From an uncultured Lachnospiraceae bacterium (GTDB lineage: Bacteria > Bacillota > Clostridia > Lachnospirales > Lachnospiraceae), in contig CAJTRK010000014.1 in NCBI GenBank assembly GCA_910578475.1, positions 1 through 64,000 of the forward strand: 64,000 nucleotides of DNA, read 5' to 3'. The position numbers and the translations under genes were made by a program. Under the pieces are notes generated by a model. It made no database searches. It worked only from the letters and a program-made list of their open reading frames with translations, and was not told the origin of the DNA. Position 1 is the first letter of the stretch. Each line of letters begins with the position of its first letter. This document shows positions 43,685 through 51,910 of this stretch, one piece after another.

Positions 43685-44530
43685 CTAAGAAACAAAAGCA
43701 TCCAAAGAGACCGGTATTTCCAAAACGCATGAGGATTCCGGGACAATCTTTCCAAAGACGCTGTCTCCCGCGGCGTCTCTGATTGTCGCCGTCAGGGATT
43801 GGCAGAAGCTTTCCTTATCTGTTATTTCCGGTATGTAATCATTTTGATTGACCTCCAGCGTACTAATCAGTTCCACCATAATTTCATGGCATCCCCTGTT
43901 ATACAATTCATTGTCCTGATACCATTCTATTTTATCTTTCAGAATATTTCTCCTGACAAGTTCGCCGAATGTTCTGTCAAAGATTTCTTTTTCCTTCGCA
44001 GCGTTTGAATTCAAGCTTCCGTCCGGGAAACTGTCTCTTCCTAATCCGGTATCTTCGATTCCCGTTTCCGAATCAGGGTTTTTCAGCGTTCCGAACAAAT
44101 TAACCGTTACGACGGGCAATTTTTCCCCGTCCTTTTTTCCTCCCATGGAAGCCTGTCTGGTCTGACTGTACATCAATTCCATCAATGTCGCATAACTCGT
44201 TGTATATTTATCGTCGATAAAAGCAAGCACGCCTTTACAATTTGGCGTTTTCATATTATTCGGGAACTGATTCACCCAGACTGAATTATGGTCGTCAAAA
44301 CTGCCGTCAAAATACACTCTCAGTCCGTATTTTGTTACAAGCTCATAGACAATATCATGCAATACGATTTTCCAGTCGTCGCTCTTATAACTGATAAAAA
44401 TATAATCTTCTCCCTTAACATAATACTTGTCCGGCTCCCTCTTTAGAAGACTCTCATTCATTCTTCTGACAATTTCCTGAACGTGTGCGTCGTTTTTCCG
44501 CTCCTGCTGTTGTTTTGGGCTTAATCCCAT
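43685..44530 (-). CDS. TIR-domain protein, probable NAD+-consuming or signalling effector
   Basis: 281 residues. A short N-terminal helical region is followed by a TIR fold at about 42-175: YIFISYKSDDW (43-53), YGLRVYFDGSF (68-78), GVLAFIDDKYTTSYATLMEL (100-119). Glu118 takes the place of the catalytic Glu of TIR NADases. Bacterial TIR proteins in defence systems degrade NAD+ or make cyclic ADP-ribose signals. AGGAGGAG precedes the ATG at 44530; the frame upstream overlaps the HD gene. The gene ends in TAG at 43685-43687, after which the same frame continues into the DUF4357-like ORF. Confidence 0.8.
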   Translation of the reverse strand: MGLSPKQQQERKNDAHVQEIVRRMNESLLKREPDKYYVKGEDYIFISYKSDDWKIVLHDIVYELVTKYGLRVYFDGSFDDHNSVWVNQFPNNMKTPNCKGVLAFIDDKYTTSYATLMELMYSQTRQASMGGKKDGEKLPVVTVNLFGTLKNPDSETGIEDTGLGRDSFPDGSLNSNAAKEKEIFDRTFGELVRRNILKDKIEWYQDNELYNRGCHEIMVELISTLEVNQNDYIPEITDKESFCQSLTATIRDAAGDSVFGKIVPESSCVLEIPVSLDAFVS

Positions 44531-44573
44531 TTTCTTCTCCTCCTGTCGTTTTTCAGTTCGACTCTTTATCCGC

Positions 44574-46748
44574 TCAGAACGCAGGCTCTTTTTGCGTTCT
44601 TCTTTCCAGCTGATAAATACGAAGACCGTCATATAACTTCAACAGGCTCAGCATAGCGTTCAGAGGCTCCGTATCTTTATCCTGCTCCTCCTTGTCCAGC
44701 CGGTTATAATTTTCTTTCGCTGCTCTGGCAAATCTGTTTTCGTCATCTAAAAGTTCGTCTATCGTTTCACCGCCATTCAGGTTGTCCTTCACAATTTCAT
44801 CGCTCATCATATCGTAATGGATGCGCAGCAGCTCCCTTTTCCCTTTGTCAATTTCTGTATCCGGCGTATACCCCCATCCCATCTCATAATGTTCCTTCAG
44901 CCATCTTTGATGTTCTATCGGGCCAATGACCGCCGCGTCTTCTTTTGTAAACGCTTCCAGCATCTCATACGCAACAGGCTTATCGGTATAAAAACAGTCA
45001 ATCTTGTCCAGATATTTTGTAAAGGCTTTGGCCTGATTAATGTTATAGAGCTTATATTCCAGCGAAAGCAGACGGAATCCCTCTTCAAAAACTTCTCTGT
45101 TCTCTGACAGGAAGTCCTCTTCCACACCGCTTCTCTTCGCCGCTTCCCATTCCTTCGTTCTTTCCCACCTGCCATTTAATGCTACGGCAAAATTATACAG
45201 ATGGATGAAATTGCTGTTGGAAAGACCCGTATTTTTATTTCTGACATTCCGCTTCTCCAGTTTTGTTTTGACTGTCAGATGGATGCCCTCGTCTCCCGTA
45301 TTCAACGAAACGATTCTTTCAATGTCTTCCTGAAACTTACTGATAGTGGAATGATTCCCGGTATACATACCCGCATATGATTTCAGTTCAGGCGCCGGTC
45401 CCGCTTCTTTTCCATCCCGGACGGCATTTTCCCAGTTCCGATAGCTCTCTGTAAATGATTTGATTTTACTCTCCTCCGCTTTATCATACAGATAAGTCGC
45501 CAGAATATCATTATCCCGAAAAACAAAACTGCATCCCATCGGATGGAGCTCCGTCCGGGAATTTCGTCCATATGCGGTCCTGTCCCAACATTGCAGTTCG
45601 TCACACAGCATCAGCATATAGGCAAGCGGATGCAGCCCGGCACGGAATGGCTGGTTCTCCTTTCCTTTATAAAATGCGATTGAAAATTTGTACAGGCTGT
45701 TATGGAGTATAATCGCCGTCATCGCATCAATCGATGCTTTGGTAACGGCACATTTCATTTCTTCAAACAGCTTTTTAAATAAAACAGTCGCGCTGAAATA
45801 AGCATGGTCCATAAAATAATTAAAGCGCTCCGGATGAACAGGCTTCCCGTCCAGAATTTCCCGCATACTTTCTTTCGTGAATGTATGATAGACCGCGGAC
45901 AGATTCTTATCGACTGCAATATCATACGCAAACAACTCATCGGTTGTCTGAAAATCCGCATCCTCCAAACAATAGACTTCTTCTTTCAGAAGATTTTTTG
46001 TCTCTTCATTGATTTTGACATAATTTTCAAGATTCTGATAAGCGACAAAAGGACTTTCTTTTCTTGTACTGCCGTGCACTTCAAAATAAGCCTCTACCTG
46101 CTCAAAAGGAAGTTCAAACGGATAGCCTATATCATGGAATAAAGATGCGAGTCCCCAATACTGAAGGTAGTGATGCGCCATCGCTTTTTCTTCATCCGCA
46201 TCGTTTCCAAGTTCTTCTTTTATGTTTTTTAAATCTTTACTTTCTTTATAAAACGCCTTATATTCCGCCCGATATCTTGAACTGGTCTCATAAATGGCAA
46301 GTCCAAGAATAAACACATAAACAGAATGGGAATAATGGTCTCTGTGCTTCATCAACAGGGAGCTTGCATTCATTTCGTATTCGGACAAAAGCTCTATCAT
46401 TCTTCTGGACTGACCATATTCCCCCACGAACATCTCCAGGTAGCAGAAATATATATTAAACGCATCCTGCGCCGTGCCGGATTCAATAAAATCTTTTACC
46501 GCATTTTCAAGGCATAACCTGTCTATATCCATCTGCATATTGTAAGGAATCTGGTTTGTTTTCAGACTTTTCCCGCTATAAATATGTTCCTCTTTCTCTT
46601 GATTCGTTTTATCTTTACTGAACCGAAGATTCTCACAACGCTCATGCAGAAACCTTACGGCCGCTGCTTTCAAATCCAGCCCCTTGTCTCCGTTTTCCGG
46701 GACACGCAATCTTCTCTTCGTATTCTCTTCCAATGCTGCATATGACAT
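44574..46748 (-). CDS. HD-domain protein with RyR-like C-terminal domain
   Basis: 724 residues. HD phosphohydrolase ligands are visible: His141 (HRDHYSHS), His205-Asp206 (LFHDIGYP), His315 (YFMDHAYF), His349 (IILHNSLY) and Asp383 (LCDELQCWDR). The C-terminal part (about 605-660, IEHQRWLKEHYEMGWGY then HYDMMSDEIVKDN) resembles the ryanodine-receptor RyR repeat, seen in bacteria in nucleotide-signalling conflict systems. The HD part may hydrolyse a nucleotide and the RyR part may bind one. AAAGGAGG precedes the ATG. It is the first gene of the TIR/nuclease transcript, 43 bases before TIR. The RyR call is by eye. Confidence 0.7.
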   Translation of the reverse strand: MSYAALEENTKRRLRVPENGDKGLDLKAAAVRFLHERCENLRFSKDKTNQEKEEHIYSGKSLKTNQIPYNMQMDIDRLCLENAVKDFIESGTAQDAFNIYFCYLEMFVGEYGQSRRMIELLSEYEMNASSLLMKHRDHYSHSVYVFILGLAIYETSSRYRAEYKAFYKESKDLKNIKEELGNDADEEKAMAHHYLQYWGLASLFHDIGYPFELPFEQVEAYFEVHGSTRKESPFVAYQNLENYVKINEETKNLLKEEVYCLEDADFQTTDELFAYDIAVDKNLSAVYHTFTKESMREILDGKPVHPERFNYFMDHAYFSATVLFKKLFEEMKCAVTKASIDAMTAIILHNSLYKFSIAFYKGKENQPFRAGLHPLAYMLMLCDELQCWDRTAYGRNSRTELHPMGCSFVFRDNDILATYLYDKAEESKIKSFTESYRNWENAVRDGKEAGPAPELKSYAGMYTGNHSTISKFQEDIERIVSLNTGDEGIHLTVKTKLEKRNVRNKNTGLSNSNFIHLYNFAVALNGRWERTKEWEAAKRSGVEEDFLSENREVFEEGFRLLSLEYKLYNINQAKAFTKYLDKIDCFYTDKPVAYEMLEAFTKEDAAVIGPIEHQRWLKEHYEMGWGYTPDTEIDKGKRELLRIHYDMMSDEIVKDNLNGGETIDELLDDENRFARAAKENYNRLDKEEQDKDTEPLNAMLSLLKLYDGLRIYQLERRTQKEPAF

Positions 46749-46787
46749 AATTTTGTACCTCCTTTTTATTTTGCCTTACCTTCCTGC

Positions 46788-46797
46788 GCAATATTGC
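46788..46797. promoter_or_regulatory. Palindrome GCAATATTGC, candidate WYL operator (site 3)
   Basis: Sits 40 bases upstream of the HD/RyR ATG. On the minus strand its right half gives TTGCGC, a possible weak -35, with TAAAAA 17 bases later as a poor -10. The position fits control of the main effector transcript. Confidence 0.6.
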
Positions 46798-46849
46798 ATG
46801 TTATATTCCTGTAAGCAGTAGCCATATTTTGTCTTCCAAAGATGTCTGT

Positions 46850-47449
46850 CTATCGCTCCAGCGATTTTATCGTTTCCAAAATATCCTGATAGCGAAATGT
46901 CTCGCTTTCTGACAGAATATCGTACGCATCTTCCCATCTCTCGGCCATTTCTTCGTCTATGTGGTCATACCATTCAATATGCTTGTTCTCATATTTTTTC
47001 CAAAGACCAAGATACGCATGGGCAGTCAATTTTCCGTTTTCATATTCAAAACGAAGGATATTCTTTTTATCGCCAATCGCATATATATTGCCGTTTTTAT
47101 GCCAGTAGCACACACCCTCGTTCCGCGCGGCATAAAAAATACCTTCCTCCGCTACAAGATAAGCAGTAAGATTATCGAGCATTTCAAACACCGCTTTACT
47201 GCTTTCCCCGCAAGGATTTTCCCAACTGGGACGCGGGCGCTTTGCAAAACATTTATTCTTCAAAATATCTTTTCCTGGTTCCGGTTCATCACATTTTACG
47301 TCTTTTTCATGCCAGATAGTAATCGTATCTTTCCAGAGACCAATCGGTTCTCTGTCAAAAAAATCCTGATAAACAGTATTCATATTTTTCAATACGGGAA
47401 CGGGCTTTTCATTCTCCAGATAATGGGCCAGATACATAATATGATTCAT
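46850..47449 (-). CDS. 199-residue protein of unknown function at the head of the island
   Basis: Begins MNHIMYLAHYLENEKPVP. Soluble, rich in Trp, Tyr and acidic residues, with strand-turn patterns such as GVCYWHKNGNIYAIGDKKNI and a C-terminal acidic helix. GGAGGATTGCT precedes the ATG at 47449. It has its own promoter (47551-47579) and lies directly upstream of the palindrome-controlled operon, so it could be a constitutive component or an unrelated gene. No family recognised. Confidence 0.65.
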   Translation of the reverse strand: MNHIMYLAHYLENEKPVPVLKNMNTVYQDFFDREPIGLWKDTITIWHEKDVKCDEPEPGKDILKNKCFAKRPRPSWENPCGESSKAVFEMLDNLTAYLVAEEGIFYAARNEGVCYWHKNGNIYAIGDKKNILRFEYENGKLTAHAYLGLWKKYENKHIEWYDHIDEEMAERWEDAYDILSESETFRYQDILETIKSLER

Positions 47450-47486
47450 AGCAATCCTCCATTCTTGCTCAACCTGCAAATTTCAT

Positions 47487-47501
47487 GCGAACACAGTTCG
47501 C
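47487..47501. promoter_or_regulatory. Palindrome GCGAAC-ACA-GTTCGC in the leader of the 199-aa gene
   Basis: A perfect inverted repeat, six base pairs, about 40 bases upstream of the ATG and downstream of the promoter. It could be an operator for a different regulator or an mRNA hairpin. It is unlike the GCAATATTGC sites. Confidence 0.45.
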
Positions 47502-47550
47502 CATGAACAGGCAAAATCATGTAAATATCTTCTTAATTCTTTTTATCAAA

Positions 47551-47579
47551 ATTATACATGAAGGCATGGAAAAAATCAA
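47551..47579 (-). promoter_or_regulatory. Promoter of the 199-aa gene
   Basis: On the minus strand TTGATT (47574-47579) and TATAAT (47551-47556) with a 17-base spacer, about 100 bases upstream of the ATG at 47449. Confidence 0.65.
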
Positions 47580-47602
47580 ATATGCCATTATATATGATAC
47601 AA

Positions 47603-47635
47603 AAAACGCCATAATTCCAAAAATTATGGCGTTTT
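47603..47635 (-). terminator. Strong terminator after the GGGtGRT gene
   Basis: AAAACGCCATAATT (47603-47616) pairs with AATTATGGCGTTTT (47622-47635), 14 perfect pairs with a 5-base loop. On the minus strand the stem is followed by more T. It insulates the defence-like island from the upstream operon. Confidence 0.85.
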
Positions 47636-47679
47636 ATTCGTTCTAATATAATATTCTTTCTTTTTTCAATACAATGCTG

Positions 47680-48690
47680 TTAGAACTTTCCTTCCTTCGC
47701 CGCTTCCTCAATCGAAACAGCCACAGCTACGGTAGCGCCTACCATCGGGTTGTTGCCCATACCAATCAGGCCCATCATTTCAACATGTGCCGGTACGGAA
47801 GAAGAACCTGCGAACTGCGCATCGGAGTGCATACGGCCAAGCGTATCTGTAAAGCCATAAGAAGCAGGACCCGCCGCCATATTATCCGGATGGAGCGTAC
47901 GGCCCGTACCGCCGCCTGACGCTACGGAGAAATATTTCTTTCCGGCTTCTGTTCTTTCTTTCTTATATGTACCTGCTACCGGATGCTGGAATCTTGTCGG
48001 GTTCGTGGAGTTACCCGTAATGGAAACGTCAACGTTTTCTTTCCACATAATTGCAACGCCTTCCGGAACGGAATTTGCACCATAGCAGTTTACTTTGGAA
48101 CGAAGTCCTTCGGAATATGCGATTCTTTCGATTTCCTTTACTTCATTCGTATACGGGTCATATTCTGTTTCAACGAAGGTAAATCCGTTAATTCTGGAAA
48201 TAATCTTCGCAGCGTCTTTTCCAAGACCATTCAGAATAACACGGAGCGGTTTCTGGCGTACTTTATTCGCTTTCTCCGCGATACCGATTGCACCTTCTGC
48301 AGCCGCAAAGGACTCATGACCTGCAAGGAATGCGAAACAATCCGTCTCTTCTTCCAGTAACATCTTGCCCAGATTACCGTGTCCAAGACCTACTTTTCTC
48401 GTGTCCGCAACGGAACCGGGAATACAGAATGCCTGAAGTCCCTCACCGATTGCAGCCGCCGCATCAGCCGCCTTCTTGCAGCCTTTTTTAATTGCAATCG
48501 CAGCGCCTACCGTATAAGCCCAACAAGCGTTTTCAAAGCAGATAGGCTGGATTTTCTTGACCTGCTCATAAACATCCAGGCCAGCGTCTTTTGTAATTTT
48601 CTCAGCTTCTTCGATAGAAGAAATGCCGTAAGTATTTAATACTGAATTGATTTTATCAATTCTTCTTTCATATGATTCAAATAAAGCCAT
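47680..48690 (-). CDS. GGGtGRT protein
   Basis: 336-residue protein of the clostridial GGGtGRT family, named for the motif seen here as SGGGTGRTLH. Conserved stretches include GLGHGNLGKMLLEEETDCFAF and ITGNSTNPTRFQHPVAGTY. Function unknown. It is nearly always encoded beside a NifU-like scaffold protein, as here (92 bases apart). The AGGAGGAGT site and simple soluble sequence suggest high expression of a cytoplasmic enzyme. Confidence 0.9.
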   Translation of the reverse strand: MALFESYERRIDKINSVLNTYGISSIEEAEKITKDAGLDVYEQVKKIQPICFENACWAYTVGAAIAIKKGCKKAADAAAAIGEGLQAFCIPGSVADTRKVGLGHGNLGKMLLEEETDCFAFLAGHESFAAAEGAIGIAEKANKVRQKPLRVILNGLGKDAAKIISRINGFTFVETEYDPYTNEVKEIERIAYSEGLRSKVNCYGANSVPEGVAIMWKENVDVSITGNSTNPTRFQHPVAGTYKKERTEAGKKYFSVASGGGTGRTLHPDNMAAGPASYGFTDTLGRMHSDAQFAGSSSVPAHVEMMGLIGMGNNPMVGATVAVAVSIEEAAKEGKF

Positions 48691-48729
48691 CTTATCCTTA
48701 CTCCTCCTGTTTATTTTTAGAGATTTCTC

Positions 48730-48781
48730 AGCAGCTTACGAGTCTGCAGGCTGCTATCTCGCAATCAGACCTTGTCTGATT
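48730..48781. other. Two hairpins between the NifU-like and GGGtGRT genes
   Basis: AGCAGC (48730-48735) with GCTGCT (48750-48755), and AATCAGAC-CTT-GTCTGATT (48763-48781) adjoining the stop codon of the NifU-like gene. Read on the minus strand there is no T-run, so they are probably intercistronic mRNA structures rather than terminators. Confidence 0.55.
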
Positions 48782-48782
48782 T

Positions 48783-49475
48783 TTATTCGCATCTTGGGTC
48801 GATAATTCTGACAGCATCATCAACACGGCCATACTGTCCGCATGCTTTTTCATATGCAGTATTCGGGTCATCACCTTTTTTGATGAAGTCTGTCATCTTA
48901 CCGAGACTTACGAATTTGTAACCGATGATTTCATCGTTTGCATCAAGTGCAATTCCTGTTACATAACCTTCTGCCATTTCAAGATAACGAGGGCCTTTTT
49001 TCAAAGTACCATACATCGTACCTACCTGGCTTCTTAAACCTTTGCCGAGGTCTTCAAGACCTGCTCCGACAGGCAGTCCTTCCTCAGAAAAAGCAGACTG
49101 TGTACGGCCATAAACAATCTGTAAGAACAGCTCTCTCATCGCTGTATTGATTGCGTCGCATACAAGGTCTGTATTCAGCGCTTCCATAACGGTAAGGCCG
49201 GGTAAAATTTCAGATGCCATAGCAGCGGAATGCGTCATACCGGAACATCCGATTGTTTCTACCAGAGCTTCCTGAATGATACCTTCTTTTACATTCAGAG
49301 TAAGCTTACATGCGCCCTGCTGAGGAGCACACCAGCCTACGCCGTGTGTCAAACCGGAAATATCTTTCACTTCTTTTGCCTGAACCCATTTTGCTTCTTC
49401 TGGGATTGGAGCACAGCCATGATGTACGCCCTGTGCTACGGTACACATTTCTTCAACTTCTTTTGAATAAATCAT
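48783..49475 (-). CDS. NifU-like iron-sulfur scaffold family protein
   Basis: 230 residues. The NifU_N/IscU-like core is recognisable by GVGWCAPQQGACKLTLNVKEG and ALVETIGCSGMTHSAAMASE, with conserved Cys and Asp-type ligands. Longer than ordinary IscU and of the clostridial type that accompanies GGGtGRT proteins. It probably assembles or carries a metal cluster for its partner, which is an inference from the constant pairing. AAAGGAG precedes the ATG. Confidence 0.82.
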   Translation of the reverse strand: MIYSKEVEEMCTVAQGVHHGCAPIPEEAKWVQAKEVKDISGLTHGVGWCAPQQGACKLTLNVKEGIIQEALVETIGCSGMTHSAAMASEILPGLTVMEALNTDLVCDAINTAMRELFLQIVYGRTQSAFSEEGLPVGAGLEDLGKGLRSQVGTMYGTLKKGPRYLEMAEGYVTGIALDANDEIIGYKFVSLGKMTDFIKKGDDPNTAYEKACGQYGRVDDAVRIIDPRCE

Positions 49476-49512
49476 GTGATAACTCCTTTCGATTATGTAA
49501 TAATATTTGATA

Positions 49513-49544
49513 ACAGATTACTCAGAAATCCTTCCATAATCTGT
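49513..49544. promoter_or_regulatory. Inverted repeat upstream of the NifU-like/GGGtGRT operon
   Basis: ACAGATTA (49513-49520) and TAATCTGT (49537-49544), perfect, 16-base spacer, about 40 bases before the start codon. Either an operator or a leader hairpin. I could not assign a confident promoter in 49476-49605. Confidence 0.45.
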
Positions 49545-49605
49545 CATAACCGCTGTTCTTATTTTCGCATATTACGGGCGAAAAATCCAGTCCTTTCTAA
49601 AATTT

Positions 49606-51885
49606 CTAGCCAATGAAATATTCCGATATGTCAATGGCATTGATGAGACCGAGTTTATTTTCTTCTTTGCATTCCAGCCAGCTTGCGCTGCTTCTGCACC
49701 ATGAACGCAGAGAATAATTGAACATTTCCTGTGTGCATCGCTCATGAGGGTCCTGTTTGTTCATCCGGTTAAAAATGCAGTCTTCACAGGGCGAATCCCT
49801 GTGCTGAATTGCCTGATAACAGATATCGCCGATTTTTACCTCCGGCGTCTGCATCAGCACCTTCTTGTTGACAAAACCTAGCTCGTAAGTGTCGGCATTG
49901 ATAATATACGCATAACTGTCCAGATTGTCCAGCATTTCTATCTGTGTAGCAAAGTCATGCAGACGGTCCATCAGACCAATCTGTAAGACATGCGCCTCTA
50001 TAATGCGGAACAGGGAACGCAGCTCTTCCATAACATTGTTTTCAAATTCCAGCTGTACGTCCACATGATTCTCAAAAATAATCGCACCCAGAAACGCTCC
50101 TTTGGAGGTAATCGGATAATAGAGCAGGCTCTTAATCCCCTCCGACTGGAGATAATACCGCAGCTCTTCCACCACCATATCATATTCATGGATAATACTG
50201 CAGTTTTTGAAAGAATCATATAAAACTTCATATACGACGCGGCGCAGTTCGTAATGCTCTTTGCTCTCTTCTTTCAGTTCATAGCCATGAACGGAAAACT
50301 GCACCTGTCTGGAAAGCGGCAGGCTTCCCTTTTCGTTTCCGCAGATAAATCCTCTGTGAAACTTGTAATGTACCGTAATCAGCTCAATGGCAGACTGTAA
50401 TGCCGCTTCCAGCATATTTCCTTCAAAAAGAATGCTCATGACCATATCTTCGGTCTTCCAGCCAAGTTCCATGCCCTTTTCCGGGTCATAGGCAATATTC
50501 TCATTCTTTCGAAGCGCATGGTATGCCATCGTAACGGCCGCATCATAAATACGATACCCGCTTCTTCCTCTCGTCTTTACTCTTCGGATTGCCCTGTTCG
50601 CTTTCGAATAAAGTTCCTCATAGGACATACCGTGGTAAGGGAAAATCGCAACGCCGACGCGGCTTAATACCTGAATTTCCTTTCCCTCATGCGGCAGCCG
50701 GAAGCGAATGTTCGCCACGAGCTCGGAGGCAATTTTATCTACCTCGAAAAGATTATCGAGCTTGCTGATATATAAAATAAATCTGTCTTCCGCAAGTCTT
50801 CCGATAACGTCGCTTCCTTTTACGATATTATTCAGATACATACTTGTTTCCGTTAATATTTTTCCTGCCTGCGCGACACCCAGAAGTTCGCCTGCCTGCT
50901 GGAAATTATCCAAATCTACGATGAGCAGCGCACTCAGGTCGTCTTTTGCTCTTTCTTCTTTCAAAGCATTTCGAATCAGCTGTACCGCTGCGTCCTTTTC
51001 GTTCAGGTTCGTCTGCGTATCTCTCTGTGCACGAAGCTGCAAATTCAGTTCCTGTAATTTTTTCTCATGAATGTTGATGAGACGGCCGACAATTCTCGTG
51101 ACATATCCTTCCGCTCCGAGCAGAGAGGTCAGGTTCATCTGATACCATGTATAATCTTCATCGAATTTTTTGGTCCTGACTTCTATCGTATCATGTCTGG
51201 GAGAACGCAGAAGTCCGTTCCAGATTGCCCGATAACTTCCGACATCATCTCCAAAAATGGTATTGTCGTCATTCTCTTCTCCAAAAAGCATATTGTCGTC
51301 GATATTTCCGCCCAAAAAGTCCGTTTCGTCAAACTGCTGCATATACCGGTTGATAATCAGTTCACCGGTAGACGTATAATCTCCGGAATTTCTGATAATA
51401 AGCACATCCGTCTTGGCATTGTAATCGATAATTTTTTCACCTTCGGACTCCAGGAGAATATGTAACCGCTCCGCCTGCTGATGCAGTTCTTCTTCCACAT
51501 TCTTCTTTTCCGTAATATCCTGTATGACGGAAACGATAATATATTTTGCGCCTTCCCTCGCATACAGATTTCCACGGACCTGAAGCCATCTGAGACTGCC
51601 GTTTGCCGTCACGGTACGAAATTCCACTTCGATAGAACCGTCATCTTTTAATATGTCTTCTATTCCCTGTTCAAAAATCGGCAGGTCTTCCGGAATGATG
51701 CTCATTCTGACATTTTTCAGATACTGCATGCCTTTCATCCTGGAATATCCAAGCATTCGAAAAAAACCATCATTGACAAAAATCGGCGTCAGTTCTCTGT
51801 TCTCATATTCAAAAAAACAGATGCCGGCAATGATATTGTTTATCATTGAGCCAAAATTTTCAGCATTCATTTCTTCTATTGCCAT
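49606..51885 (-). CDS. PAS-PAS-degenerate GGDEF-GAF sensory protein
   Basis: 759 residues, no membrane segment. PAS domains lie at about 10-130 (ending ISVIQDITEKKNVEEELH) and about 140-280. The GGDEF domain at about 305-465 keeps the fold (LIVDLDNFQ, VGVAIFPYHG) but the active-site motif reads LAEDRF instead of GGDEF, so cyclase activity is unlikely. A GAF-like domain and a Cys-containing C-terminal region (SPCEDCIFNR) follow. It may be a c-di-GMP/GTP-binding or signalling adaptor. Last gene of the topB-containing run. Confidence 0.8.
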   Translation of the reverse strand: MAIEEMNAENFGSMINNIIAGICFFEYENRELTPIFVNDGFFRMLGYSRMKGMQYLKNVRMSIIPEDLPIFEQGIEDILKDDGSIEVEFRTVTANGSLRWLQVRGNLYAREGAKYIIVSVIQDITEKKNVEEELHQQAERLHILLESEGEKIIDYNAKTDVLIIRNSGDYTSTGELIINRYMQQFDETDFLGGNIDDNMLFGEENDDNTIFGDDVGSYRAIWNGLLRSPRHDTIEVRTKKFDEDYTWYQMNLTSLLGAEGYVTRIVGRLINIHEKKLQELNLQLRAQRDTQTNLNEKDAAVQLIRNALKEERAKDDLSALLIVDLDNFQQAGELLGVAQAGKILTETSMYLNNIVKGSDVIGRLAEDRFILYISKLDNLFEVDKIASELVANIRFRLPHEGKEIQVLSRVGVAIFPYHGMSYEELYSKANRAIRRVKTRGRSGYRIYDAAVTMAYHALRKNENIAYDPEKGMELGWKTEDMVMSILFEGNMLEAALQSAIELITVHYKFHRGFICGNEKGSLPLSRQVQFSVHGYELKEESKEHYELRRVVYEVLYDSFKNCSIIHEYDMVVEELRYYLQSEGIKSLLYYPITSKGAFLGAIIFENHVDVQLEFENNVMEELRSLFRIIEAHVLQIGLMDRLHDFATQIEMLDNLDSYAYIINADTYELGFVNKKVLMQTPEVKIGDICYQAIQHRDSPCEDCIFNRMNKQDPHERCTQEMFNYSLRSWCRSSASWLECKEENKLGLINAIDISEYFIG

Positions 51886-51910
51886 ACGCTTTTATCCCCA
51901 ATACTGTTTT

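Noticed and set aside
43685..43687. TAG as a pyrrolysine or other recoded codon
   Set aside because: No recoding signal or pyrrolysine genes are seen, and other genes in the window end normally in TAG (for example 28936-28938). A mutation or natural gene end is simpler.
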